A stretch of DNA of 64,000 nt from Theobroma cacao (Eukaryota; Streptophyta; Magnoliopsida; Malvales; Malvaceae): NCBI RefSeq assembly GCF_000208745.1, contig NC_030852.1, forward strand, positions 19,760,721-19,824,720. The letters are read 5' to 3'. Positions 33,109 to 45,221 of this stretch are shown piece by piece. How positions within the stretch are numbered: the first letter of the stretch is position 1; every line of letters begins with the position of its first letter. The notes beneath the pieces were generated by a model. That model saw only the letters and a program-made list of their open reading frames with translations. It searched no databases and was not told the DNA's origin. The position numbers and the translations under genes were made by a program.

Positions 33109-35940
33109 TGTCACAGCTCAAATCCCGGGCTATGACCGGCGCATGGACCCAATAGGCAAAACCCATCGGACCCTAGCAAGCGTTTTCATGAAAACTTATT
33201 CATTAAACTGTTTGTCTCTCATTTACCTCGAAGGTTCTCAATTCATAATTTTCAAAAATAATTCATTCTCATGAGTTAAATCATGGCAACCGAGCATATA
33301 GTATTCACAAAATAATATTATCACTTGCCGACATGTGGCTACACTATTATTCAAACCAAACACAGTGTTTACAATAACTTTCACGAATTACACTTAAACA
33401 ATCATACACAAATACAAAAGACATTGACTATCAGTAGAGTGACTCTGATGGGGTTACTATCATTGAGAGTCATAGTGAACCTACAGAAAGATGAATAGGA
33501 GGGAGCGCCTTTACCTAGGATCCAACTACCTTCGATCCTAAAAACTAAAACATGAAGTTGAAAAAAAAGGATGAGTATAAACTCAGTGAGTGAACATAGG
33601 AAGGGAACAAGCATCAATACGGGGAAGTTTTAGAAAACATGATGCACTTATGTTGAAAACAATGCAATTTGGTTTAATTTCTTGTAAAGCCTTTAATTCA
33701 ACCCTTGATTATTTAATCCCTTAAGGTGAAGGATTTATAATTCACAATGGAGTTGAAAAGAGTGAAAACTACAACAAATATCCAATCAAGACAAGCAAAA
33801 TAGAGGGTTTCTTGCTGCAGCGGAAATGCATTCTATAGCATATAGTACAATCACATTTTTTATTTTCATAACTTGTCTATAGCATATATATATATATATA
33901 TGTACACCACCGTTGCCTTACTTAGCTCATGTGCACTCCCTACACGCACAAGGCAATATCATCATGTGCACTCCCTACACGCACATTTCAATATCATCAC
34001 ACGCACTCCCGCCCACATCATTAATGGCATGTACACTCCCACACCACACACCACAAGCACCGTCACGTGCACTCCCACACTGCATGTGAATGGTTACAGC
34101 TATTATATAGCATTATCGCTCAAAACATAACACATATATCCACATAATATAAAAACACATGGTTTCATTATATCACATATTTTACGACATAAAAACATTT
34201 CATCAAGGGCTTGTTCCCATGCACGTTTTAAAGAAAAGTTCCATAAAACAATTCAAGCGATTCAATTAAACACGTATGCATTTATCCCAAAACATTTTAA
34301 TGCTAGTTCACTCACTTTATGATTGTGGGATACTAAGTCGTTATTAGTTCTGAGGCGTATCTAGCTATTTTTACTTGCCGATCATTTGTTATTTCCTCCG
34401 GCACGCAACCACAGTACACTGTCTTTACTTTTGCACTTCCTAGCAACAATCCAAATTCAATATCTTTAGTGTACATCATTTCTACTTCTCTTTTTCATTC
34501 AATCGTGAATCTTTATTCAACTAACTTACATCTTGACACATCTTTACCAAAGTTGCCTTTATCCTTTGCTTGTGTAATTCTTTAAATTATAATTATCGAT
34601 AACTCATTTATGACTCTAGCACATATATTAATCTTTTCTAAGGACATTTATCAAGTTTAACCATCATTTCCACACCAATAACCTAGCATATGGCAGCAAT
34701 TATAAATTTACTTTTATCAAACATTTTCTAAGTCTACATGTACTACCATTCTCATTTACATGTTGCCACCAAGCATAACATCAATATTCATTCATGCACA
34801 CCAACACCCATAACCTTGTAAGCCTTTCCTAACATATCCACACATATCCACACATATCCAAACTTCCAATTAATATAATTGCCTTCCAACCATACCCATG
34901 ACATCACAATAACATTACATATTGCACACAATCATTCTCACAATATTAAACTAATCATAGGCTTCAAATTGTAGCATTAAGCTTACCACTTGGTTTTAGC
35001 TTGGATTTCACTCAACAAAATTCATAATTTCCTCACACCCATGAACACCATAGCTGCTACAAAATGATTCACACATTATTCCTCCAAAGATTTAACCAAC
35101 AGGGAGCTTAAAACACAAAAATTCTTACCTTATGTTTCTTGAAGCTTGAGACCCACTTGATATTTCTTCAATTACTCTTGAATCACTTACTAACCAAGCC
35201 TCCAACTTCTCTCATCTCTCTTTTCTTAGTCGATTCTCTCTATTTTTCTTTTCAAATGCAAGGTGGTAAGGTGAAAATAGCATGGGAACATGGAGGACAA
35301 GAAAAAAATATCTGCTGGAGAAGATAGGAACTGGTCATGGATAAGGAAGAAAAGAGTCAAAGCTTCCATTTAACTAATGGCAAAATTACCATTTTGCCCT
35401 CCAAGGTTTTCACCCATTTTAAATGTATCCTTTCACAATTTTTTAAATTTCAATTTTCTTCTATTATCTTCTTTTACACATGTACAACCAAAATATAAAG
35501 TTTGTACTCCAACGCAGTGTCCTCATAATATTTAAAATATTTACTTACCCGCACTAGCTTCTTCTGAAATTTGCTTGTTCTTCTTCACCCCCATTTAGAT
35601 TGACATATACTCCTTCTTCATGGAAAATTTTGACATTGAATAAAATATTAATATTTTAATAATATTTTATTAATAAAATATTATTTTATTCCAAAATTTT
35701 TCACTTGTCTCCTTAGCACCCAAAATGTCTTATTATGCCTCGATTCACTTCCGAATCACTTTTTATCTAGCTAATTCTTCTGCAATAAAAATATCATTAT
35801 TTTATTATTATTTCTTCACATGCAAAATATTTCCTCCACACTATTCCTTTCACCTTTCATCACTTTTAAGCACTATAATTAACCTCAATTGGCATCCGAT
35901 AAGCTTTATTAGCCACCTTATTAAAGTACAGGGTATTACA
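33109..35940 (-). mobile_element. Right (5') LTR of element C
   Basis: A 2832-bp LTR beginning TGTCACAGCTCAAATCCCGG. It has one surviving CTTGCTGCAGCGGAAATGC palindrome (about 33811), a short (TA)n tract at about 33885-33900, a minisatellite of GCACTCCCTACACGCACA type (about 33928-34085) and an internal PPT-like tract TTCACCCCCATTTAGA at 35584-35599. It is the transcription-driving copy by position. Confidence 0.9.
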
Positions 35941-35980
35941 AAAAATCAAGACCAAATAACTTTATAAAATAGAGTTATCA

Positions 35981-36183
35981 CCCTTTATTCAAAAATAAAT
36001 AGGGCAAAACAATATTTTCTCAGCTAAAAACTTTCCTTTTTAGGTTTCTTTTCATTTTCTACAACCTTGGCCACTTTTCCCTCATTTTTCCCTCCACTTT
36101 CAACAACCCTCTTGCTCTCTCTCACAAAAACAACCTCATTTTTGAAGATTTCAAGCTTTGTTTTAGGTTTTGAACCAACAAAG
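35981..36183. other. Unassigned flank
   Basis: Only 200 bp between the nest and the copia-like LTR. It opens with a small inverted repeat, CCCTTTATT...AATAAATAGGG (35981-36004). No coding sequence is seen. Confidence 0.5.
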
Positions 36184-36309
36184 TGTTGACTCTATATGTC
36201 TTTGATGATAACAAAATATTCCTCATTCGTTAATGTCTAACTTCACTGTTTAAGTGTGCATGAGAAAGTTAATTCACTCAATAAACTTAATGTTTAAAGA
36301 CAAGATCAT

Positions 36310-36880
36310 ATAATAAATAAGTTAATTAGTTAGAATGAGAAAAATGAAAAGAGTTAGTGATGATAGGGTTTTTGTCACTGATTATCAAAAAGCATTAATA
36401 AATTAAGGAATGGCTAGGCTACAAGTTGAAGTAAAATAGAAAAATCTTAATTAGTTAGCATTAGGCTTAACTGATTAAGGAGGTGTTGGACAAAGGAAAG
36501 CAAAGGTGTGCTAATTAGTTAAGGCATGGGGTTAATCGGTTAGAACACAAGACTTGAAGAACCTCCAAGCGCCAATTCAAATTTAAAGTGAAGTTGACCG
36601 TTGAAGGGAGCCAAAATGAAGAAGTGCAAATTTGAAAAATTTTTAATTGATTAGAGCTTGTGTTAATCAATTAAGGCTAAAGGAAGTGAAGCTTCAATCA
36701 GCTAAGAGAAGAGTTAACTACTTAGAGGAAGTTTACTAAAATAAAAAAGTCTAAAAACAAAGATCTCTTAATCGGTTAGAGTCTCCTGTAATCGGTTAAC
36801 TCAAAGTACACAGTAGCAAGACAGTGTAAGGCAGAGAAGTTGTAATCGATTAAAGCTGCCCGTAACCAGTTAGCCAAACT
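36310..36880. repeat. Cluster of TTAATCGGTTA / TTAATCGATTAA motifs in copia LTR
   Basis: About a dozen variants of a near-palindromic 10-12-bp word: TTAATTAGTTAG, TTAACTGATTAAGG, TTAATCGGTTAGA, TTAATTGATTAGAG, TTAATCAATTAAGG, GTAATCGGTTAAC, GTAATCGATTAAAG and GTAACCAGTTAGC. They tend to come in pairs 15-25 bp apart. Confidence 0.8.
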
Positions 36881-37068
36881 CTATCTACCTATTTGAATTT
36901 AAGTACTAGAGGACAAAATAACAACTAGAATGGCATCAAAGTTGTCTCCAATGGCTAGAAACTGCCCCCAATAGAAAAATCTGACTCCCAAGTATAAGGG
37001 GAAGCTCTAACAGTCAAAGAAATGAGATTGAATGAGAAAAGGGCCATTTTGAGCAAAAAGCCAAATAT

Positions 37069-40000
37069 TGTAACCACCGCTTGTCGATAGCTACTGGTGT
37101 CCGAGTCTCGCGGGAGAACCTGTCAAGTCTCGAACAAGCCTTAATTGAAACTTTATTTATTACTTCATATTTATGCCATCAATCTATGGAATTACTTTGA
37201 ACCATAAAACTCTTTGTAATAAGAATTGAACATAAATTGTAATAAGCCATCTTATCCTTTATTCACCATAATCTTAAGAATACATTATAGTCTATAATTA
37301 TCCACCTTGACATTTACATTGACACTATTTACAAATACATCATGCTATGGATGACTCAACCTTTAGCAATGGAGCGACTCAGAATAAAGCGCTATGAGAT
37401 GCCTTTACCTATCCGCAGTAGACAATATGTGCCGATGAATGCACGTTAGGCCGATCACTATCTGCAAAAGGGAGATAAGGGGGTCAGCCTCACAGACTCA
37501 GTGATCATCGACTCCGTGAACAGGGCATAGATGGGAAACAAGCTTAAAGCATATCATTTGAATAATAAAACCAGATTATAAAATGATAATCTTAAAAAAC
37601 CAAATCACAAGTAGGGTGGTTGTGCCTTGTAAAAATGATGCCGTAAAATCATAATGCAATACTTTCTTCGGAAAAACAATGTCGAAAACAAGCATAACAG
37701 AAATAAGTTTCAATCATCGAAGTCATCAGTTTCCATCAAAAATATAAAATAACCATATAAAAGTACACACGCTCCCAAAATGTGTGGCATGTAAAAATCA
37801 ACGTGTACATCCACATAAACAAACTCATGATCACATATAAGCAGTGAAAGCTTTCATTCAAATGAGGGAGCTGCGGAAAACATTAACTCTCCACCATGCA
37901 AAAGAGTACGAGTCTAAAACTCTCAAGGCTCTCGACTAGGTAATCATAAACAATCCATTCGTGGACCCTCTTCCACGTAATAACAATCCGAGAGACCCCG
38001 CTCCACCATATTCTCATAGCCATGGCAGTCTCGACGATGTTGGCCAACATTAGAGAAATCATGTGGTCATAAACCACATATATCAATTGGTGGCCTAGCC
38101 ACGTATATCATCCCATGGCCTTGCCACATATATATATATATATATATATCATAGATCGTGGCCCCAGCCACGTCTAACAGCCTGTTAGTGACCCAAAGGT
38201 TCTCTAGCTAGAGCTCACTTATGCACAAGGGTCACACTATTCCGATGTGACATTCAGCCTACTCTCGATGCTCTTGGTTTGTCAAAATCGTTTTTAAAAC
38301 CAAATCGAGGTTTCCAAGTTTTTTGCTTTAAGTCATTTGGAAAACAAGGTTCAATGACCTGACAAATTGCTTTTCACATTAAAAGGCATGGTGTAAACAT
38401 TTTCATAAAATTCATATTAAAACCAGCTTTCGAAAATTTTGCATTTAAACCATTTAACAAATACATTTAATTATGCTTGTCACACAAAAATACAAGGCAC
38501 AAATTTGATGCAAACATTTCAAAAAGGCTTGTTTCCCGATTTCTAAAACACTTTACATATATAGCTATCTATATCTATATATATCCAAAACAATTTCGAA
38601 AGTCATGGCATCCACAATTGCCTAACATTTCTACCAGCTCATGCTTTCCATAATAACATTAAATAAGTCATAATCAAATTGTAGCATATGAAACACCATT
38701 CTATTTATATTACAGAATCTTTTTGAAATATACACCCCCTATTCACCTCACAATAGTGGGACGCTATGTCGCTATCGATTCGAGTGCATCTCTAGCTAGT
38801 TTTATTTGTCGATCGCCCGTTACCTCCTCTGATATGCCACCACAACCAACCTTCCTTACTTATACACTTCCTAGAAGCAAGATAAACTCAATATATTTAG
38901 TGAATGTCACCACAATCCCACTCATATTTGCTATTCTATATACCACATTCTTAGTTTTATGCTTTTATATCTCATTCCATTTTCTTTCTCATTCAAACAT
39001 TAATCATCATTTTGATAACTCACATCATGCTAGAATCACCACTCTTTTTCACTTAACCTTTGCATATTCATATGCATTTGACATATTTTTACTAAAGGAA
39101 TTCATATCTTTTACTTGCGTAATTCTTTATATTATATATACCGGCAACTTATTTACGACATTAAGTGCTCATTTCAACCTTTCCAAGCAACTTTCATCCA
39201 AATCCATCTTATATTTTCATAATATTAACCACATATATGGCAACGACAATCATTCCAATCTTACTCAATTATTTTCATGTTTACATGCATCATTATCTAT
39301 TTAACTTTTGATGCTTTATTTCTCAATCCTCCATCCACATTATTCCTTTTTATTTCTTTCAAATAACATACCAAGTAAACTTAACATTTCCAACTAGCTC
39401 ATGCATTTTAGATTCTTTCAACAACCATTATTCCTCATAATGTGCCTTTCAATATTCCAACCACACAACAATAGCCATTTCTCAAGATCTCTCAACTATA
39501 CTTAAAGCATTATTCATTTTTACCTTTAAGGTTTCTTGATCCGCACATGCACTCCAATATTCCTCCAAAACTTTAATCATCAAGCTGCCAACATGATTCA
39601 CAAATTACTTCTTCAAAAATTTTACCAACCGTAGGCCTCAAAACATACTATTATGCTTACCACTTCTCTTTCACTTTGAATTCATCATGCATCCACGGGT
39701 TTGATGGCTTGCATGTCATTAAATCCTCTCTAATCAAGCCAATCTTTGCTGCCACAAAACATTTCTTATAGTTACCAACCCATTTTCAAAGAACATACAA
39801 ACTAAAACCACAATCCTTACCTTATTTCTCTTGTATCTTGAAACCAAGCTTTGCACCTTTATCAACACTCCATGGCTTCTCTCTTGAATGTTGAAGACTC
39901 TTTGGGTGATAGGATATCACAAATTTACAAGATAAAGGAAGGAAACCTCACGATTTCTCTTGAATCCTCATAACCCAAGCCTTTCCATCCTTTCTCTCTT

Positions 40001-41310
40001 TTTCTTTCTCTTTTTCTTCCTCTTGGGTGGAACTTCTCAAAGCTTTCCCTTCTTTCTTTCTTCTCTAAATGGTCGGCTCTCAAGTTTCACCAAGACCTAT
40101 TTCACATTTCTTTTTTACCCTTGAATTTTGGTATTTATATGGCCACCAATTTAACCAATCACAATATATGCACACATTCTCTTTTTGTTTTCATTTGGCC
40201 ATTTTGCCAATCAATGGTTCTTCATGCACCAATTTCCTCCCTTTTTCATTGGCCCATTATCTATCCTCACTAAAATTCTCCATCTGCCACCTTCACTCTA
40301 TCATTCTTTCTTTCCTCATTGTTTATTCCATGCACCACTTTATTCCTCCAATCACATTTCATACACAAGATTCACTTGTATTTTATTTGGTCATTTATTA
40401 AACCATTCAAGACACATGCATCCATATTTTCCTTTCCTCATTTGGCCACCTAATGCACCAATCTCTTTACATGCAAATAGATTTTACATGCAAATAGATT
40501 TAGGCTTATTCTTCCTTTTACTTCTCATGGTAGGGGTCCCACATGTTCCCTACCAATTTTTTCTTTTTTACGTGCTATCATTTGCATGTAATAGTGAATT
40601 TATATGCACATCTCATTATCCCACATAATCTAACTTTCCTTGGTTAGTTAATGTCCATTTAGCTTCAAATATTGTAATTGCACATAAGTCCTCAACTTTT
40701 CCTATTTACCATTCGACCCTCCATACTTTTCATCCTTTAAAATTAGGTCCTTCAATCATTTCTTTTAATTCCAATTTCCCTCTATCTTTCTTCTTTTACA
40801 CTTGTACAAATAAAATATCAATTTGACACTTCATTAAGGTGTCACCATAATATTTAAATATATTTTTACCCGCTCTTGCTTTATTTAATAAAGGCACACG
40901 AGCCCCACTTATGTCATTTTTCTTCTAAACTCTCTTGCTTCTTCTCCCCCACTTAGACTAGCCATATAGTTCTCCTTCATGACTAATTTCAACAATAGAA
41001 AAAATATTAATATATTAATATTATTTTATTAATAAAATATTACTTTATTAAAATATCTTCCACTTGTCTCCTTAGGTCCCAAAGTGTCTCACTTTGCCCT
41101 GGTTTGCTTCCAAATCGCCTTTTAACTTGCTAATTCATCCTATATAAAAATATTATTTTTTAATTATTATTTTCTCGAGTGCAAAATATTTTATTCCAAA
41201 CTATTCCTTTCACTCGTCATCACTCTTTGGCACTTAAATTTACACCAGTTGACCTTTCGTCTTATTGATAAGGTCGTATTGGCTTCTATACGAGGATACG
41301 GGGTGTTACA
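37069..41310 (-). mobile_element. Solo LTR F, 4.2 kb, TSD AATAT
   Basis: Starts TGTAACCACCGCTTG and ends CGGGGTGTTACA, flanked by perfect AATAT (37064-37068, 41311-41315). With 4242 bp it is the longest LTR here. It groups with the LTRs of C: both share CTAGCTAGTTTTA(T/C)TTG-like text after the CACTCACC region and a PPT-like tract inside the LTR (40942-40957 here). It contains TA-rich tracts near 38130 and 38560. A 193-codon open stretch at 38723-39304 is not conserved in the C LTRs and is not accepted as a gene. Confidence 0.9.
40942..40957 (-). other. PPT-like tract inside solo LTR F
   Basis: Minus strand TCTAAGTGGGGGAGAA, about 350 bp inside the LTR in sense direction. It differs from the working PPT of C (29770-29785) by only a few bases. 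Equivalent tracts are at 29445-29460 and 35584-35599. Confidence 0.7.
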
Positions 41311-41617
41311 AATATCGTTTACTGAAAACACTTGTGCTTCAGTCCTATTCTAGAAACAGTGTTTGAGCTTGCTTGTAATCTTTTCACATTTGTAAAAAAT
41401 TCTAGTTATAGTTCTTTTTCTTCTTTTTCTTGGGAAATTAGAGTGTGAAATGAACTTTAAAGCTTGTTGTAAGGGATTAGAGCTTGGGTTAGAAACTCAC
41501 CTTGTAAAAGCTTGGTGGATAGCGAAGTTGGGTTGAAAATCCTTGATTGGGAGATCAAGGTTGTGGATGTAGGTCAAGGGGACTGAACCAATATAAATAG
41601 TTTTCAATAAGGGGGCA

Positions 41618-41922
41618 CAAATCCTTTCAAGTACTTTCCTTCAAAATGACTTCATGTTAATATGATTGAATGTGAATTGATGCATGTTTAGATGAATATT
41701 AAGGTGGACGTATTCATTCCCACCCAAATGAAAATGAGTTGAGCACGTTATTTGTACACGTGTATAAAATGATTGATTATGAGTTGATATGAAATGTATA
41801 TGGGACACTTGAAGGGATTATTATGTGATGAACATGTTGATAAAGGTCGAGAAACCATACTCTTGAGTACATGCTATAGTTGAGGATAAACTAGATGTTA
41901 TGAATGACACCCAAATCTCTAA
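41618..41922. other. Unassigned spacer
   Basis: AT-rich text without ORFs or element ends; it resembles worn LTR sequence (ATGAAATGTATATGGGACAC) but could not be assigned. Confidence 0.4.
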
Positions 41923-42402
41923 CAACACATTTGGTATAGGGAATAGCTAAGTTATTCCCCCTCCATACCCATCTATTATTTTCTCCCTTGTTTGGTTGGG
42001 CTTAATGGAAAGGAATAGCTATTCTTAAATTCATTCAAAAGTTAGGTATAACTAACCCTATCTACCCCTTTGGTCTTTGATATTCCATGTCTTATGAAAT
42101 AGCTTCCAAAATCACTTAAAGTAAATTACCCCTCATAAGTTTTTAAAATTACAACCCTACCAATATAAAATCATTTTTTGTCTCTCGTTCTCCTCTCTCT
42201 CATTCTCTTCCAACTATATTGTTCTCTTCCTCTGTTTCCAAACCAGTCACCATCGCCTCTTTCTCATTCACTTTTCCAGTTACGTTGCTCTCTTCCATCG
42301 TCCTCCTTTCCAACTCTGCCTATATCCGTCCACCTTGGATCAAGTACTTGTCTGATGTAAATGAAAATGGATTAAACTCCCTATTTTTCTTAAAATTGAC
42401 AT

Positions 42403-42502
42403 TCATGAAAAATACTTCTTAAATTTTAGGTAAATGGGTCAATTAGAGGTTTTTCACCTTTATGCCTGTAACAGTCATGAAAAATACTTCTTAAATTTTA
42501 GG
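42403..42502 (+). repeat. 28-bp direct repeat, 72-bp period
   Basis: TCATGAAAAATACTTCTTAA followed by ATTTTAGG occurs at 42403-42430 and again at 42475-42502, identical. The next bases also agree partly (TAAA versus CAAA). Probably a local duplication. Confidence 0.85.
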
Positions 42503-43446
42503 CAAAGCTTGGGTCCTTAAAAGACTTATTTTTGTTGCATCATTAACCCAAATTTGCTATGTTTGCTTTTTTGTTCCTATTATTTTGCATCTTTTAAAGG
42601 ATTGAGAGTGAAGTTGGGCCTTGAAATTAGATTTTGGACAATTATACAAATTTTGGTTCTCTGTAACAATTCGATCACTCTTAAGTTCTAAAAGAGCATA
42701 GTGAATATAAATGTAGTAAAATATTGTCATTGGCTTTTATTAATGTTATCTTTCCTAATGTTGCAATGAAATGGTTAGATTTCAATTTTTTTACTACTTT
42801 GTAAGAAGCATGATTTGTAGATAATTTCCTCTAGTAATGTTTCTCTCCATCAAGGCTTGTGAAGGATATGGTTATATTTTTTTATTGAATTAATTTAGGT
42901 TTTAATTAATCATCATCACATCTGTGTTCTTTTATAGGGTGAATTCAGACTTACTCAGTTTTAACTCTGCGTCCACCTCCTTCCTAGTCCTTCCTTGATC
43001 ATACTTTCATACCATATTATGATTAGAGGATGGAAATGAAGTGCATTTCAAGATCAGATGTGGCACCAAAATTAAAAAGCTTTTGATTGCTTACTACCAT
43101 AGTCATTTTGGAATTATAACACTGTTCAATTTTTGATCGATGGTTGTATATTCTTCTGTCAAATTCAGATGTTCACGCTTGTTTGACACATAAATTCTAT
43201 ACAGAAAATCCTTTGTGGCAACGAATGTAGTACTTGTTGATAGTTATGTTAGTTAAATTGGTGAAATATAGTCCTTTTATATGTAAAAAAAATTTCCCAA
43301 GAATTCAAACAATTAATTATGAGATGTTATTGATATAAATAATTCTATTTGCCTCTAAATGATTTACTATTTTTGCTAGTTTTTTCATTTTTTCTTCGAT
43401 TTTTCTCTAAACAATATTTTGAAAATGATCCAGAATATGTGAAGCA

Positions 43447-45221
43447 ATTTTTTTTTTTAGAATTATGTAATATTTTATTATTTATTGCCAAGAACCAAAT
43501 TGGCCTTAGACTTATTATATACATGGGAAAAATAATTAAACAAAAAACCCCTACAGAATCCTACATCCCAAGCTTGGGGATACCTAGACTAAAATATACC
43601 AAGACATGACCCTCTACCAATGTTAAGAATCTATATACTTGCACCCTACTAACTCATGTATTTGCAATCTTGATTACTCGAGTGAATAATCATTTATCTC
43701 ATTCTAAAGGAAAGATGACTCCTGTAACAATAATTTTGGATCCATAAAAGAATGAATCCAACCTTAAACACATCCATATTAATACCATTGCATCTGAACA
43801 CGTACAAGGATAATACCAACCATAAAAATCCAATCATATCCCATATTTTGCATGATCTTCTATCCATAAATATCCCTAGGTACATAGTAATCCATATTCA
43901 AGTCTCCAAAAGCACAAAACTTTCCTCCCATAGTTATAATGATTTTCAAAACAATATTCGATGTATTCACACCAATTTAGTTTTATCAAACCTACACAGA
44001 TAGCTCCAAATCTTCAACCATCAAGAGGCTAGTTGAACACCTATAAAAGATCAATCTTTCTTAGCCCTCATTCTTTGGCTAAACCATCAACTATGCCATT
44101 CCCCTCCCTCTTAATATGAGTCACCTTCTAGCACCTTATTTCTTTATGTATGGCCTCTATTTGCAATAAGATCTACCTAAACCTCCATGGAGGCTTTAGT
44201 GGATTATTGGCCTAATTTACAACATTAAGAGAATCACTTTCCACCCATAAATTCTGTAAGTGATGATCCATTAAACCTAGAAAAATTTGGAAAGCTTCCT
44301 TTATAGCCAAAATTTTTGCAAGATTTGAGTCACTAAGGCCAATAGGCATGGAGAATTTAAACAGAATACTACCTTGTTGATCTTTTATTACACTACCTAT
44401 ACTAACTCGTCTCGGGTTTCCCTATGCTACACCATATTGGATTTTGCCTAATCGACTTAAGGTGATTACCAACTAACTACAAGTGTAGAGATTCTCACAT
44501 GTCATGGTATTGTAATTATAGAAGGACATCTAAATATATCTAATGCTGACCTTGTTATTTTTGGCCACTTATCTTTACTCTATAAGGCAATTCGAAGTTT
44601 AATTAAATCAAACAGCTAAACGATGTCCCATCTCTTATTATTAAAACAACTTCATTTCAGAAAAGCCATATAGATCAAACAATAACATAAAAAGTAAGGA
44701 TCCATACCTTTGAATTCTCCCCAGTGTGCATGATGAAATCAAAGTAAGGCATGAGCATCTTAGATTTTCATGAACCACCCAACTAATATCCATTTAGAAC
44801 ACCACATCCCCCACACCTTTTAGACTTCATCACATGAAAAAAGCAAATGTTGAACCATCCCTATTTTTTGGTTGTAAAGTACACAATTAGCTTGATTTTT
44901 TTCCAACATTATCCTCTTCATTAATTTGTAATTTACTGCAATTTACTCCCACAACAACTGCCAAACAAAAATTTTCACTCTATACGGAGACTACCCCAAC
45001 CAGACTCTTTTCACAAATCTCTATTATCCAACTATTAGCTATGAGAGATATTACAAAAAGATTTAGTTGAATACTTGCCAATTGGAGATGCTTTCAAAAC
45101 CAAACCGTCCTTAAAGCCTTTCCCAAGAGTGAATTCACGTAAAAAACTCCATAATTTAGACCACTGATCTAGTTCCCAACCAAATACTTGTCTTCTCATC
45201 TCAATTTTCCATTACAACCAC
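43447..45221 (-). pseudogene. LINE (plant L1-type) 3' part: zinc-finger RVT and RNase H
   Basis: The minus strand reads SIGKYSTKSF near 45070, then a Cys-rich segment (KIFVWQLLWE, MLEKNQANCVLYNQKIGMVQ, HLLFSC) as in the zf-RVT region of plant LINEs. At 44050-44400 an RNase H domain follows: IKDQQGSILFKFSMPIGL, AIKEAF, LWVESDSLNVVN, HIKREGNGIVDGLAKE. The catalytic E (KEAF), D (ESDS) and final D (IVDGLA) are visible. At least three TAG stops break the RNase H. A T-run at 43449-43460 on the plus strand could be the poly(A) tail, marking the 3' end. In life this ORF2 product reverse-transcribes LINE RNA at the insertion site. Confidence 0.78.

Larger units (their letters stand above)
24260..35940 (-). 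mobile_element. Non-autonomous chromovirus-family element C
   Basis: The plus strand starts TGTCACAGCCCAAATCCCGG at 24260 and ends CAGGGTATTACA at 35940. Flanks GAAAA (24255-24259) and AAAAA (35941-35945) are a 5-bp duplication with one change, confirmed by the empty site near 17070. It has a PPT next to the left LTR and a perfect initiator-tRNA-Met PBS next to the right LTR. The 3.3-kb interior has no protease, RT or integrase, only one degenerate ORF near the PBS. LTRs are about 2.83 kb once insertion D is removed. Confidence 0.9.
8746..35980 (-). mobile_element. Tat/Athila-like Ty3/gypsy element (host of nested insertions)
   Basis: An old minus-strand element with two related LTRs (plus-strand starts TGTTT at 8746 and 22704, ends AGTTATCA at 17111 and 35980). 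A PBS-like site lies next to the right LTR. Beside the left LTR is AAACTTAATATTTTGTTAG followed by TCCTTGAGCAA, read as the purine-rich 3' end. The 5.6-kb interior keeps a Tat/Athila-type gag zinc knuckle, a protease and the C-terminal tail of integrase, but RT, RNase H and the integrase core are missing. Without insertions B and C it would be about 9 kb. The flanking pentamers (TCGTT and CCCTT) match at only three positions, so the target duplication has decayed or the ends are a few bases off. Confidence 0.82.
36184..41617 (+). mobile_element. Probable Ty1/copia LTR split by solo LTR F
   Basis: It starts TGTTGACTCTATATGTCTTT then GATGATAACAAAAT, the start phrase of many plant copia LTRs. 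It resumes after F with AACACTTGTGCTTC, and closes with ATCAAGGTTGTGGATGTAGG and CCAATATAAATAG-like text as copia LTRs do. If the end is CA at 41617, the flanks CAAAG (36179-36183) and CAAAT (41618-41622) form a near-perfect duplication, making this a solo LTR of about 1.2 kb without F. The end is tentative. Confidence 0.6.

Noticed and set aside
38723..39304. 193-codon open frame on the plus strand
   Set aside because: It lies inside solo LTR F, antisense to the element, is low in complexity (Phe, Leu, Ser, His rich) and is not kept open in the homologous LTRs of C.
40069..40628. Overlapping frames of 110 and 147 codons
   Set aside because: Both are in T/C-rich LTR sequence of F, in overlapping frames with similar composition, without motifs.
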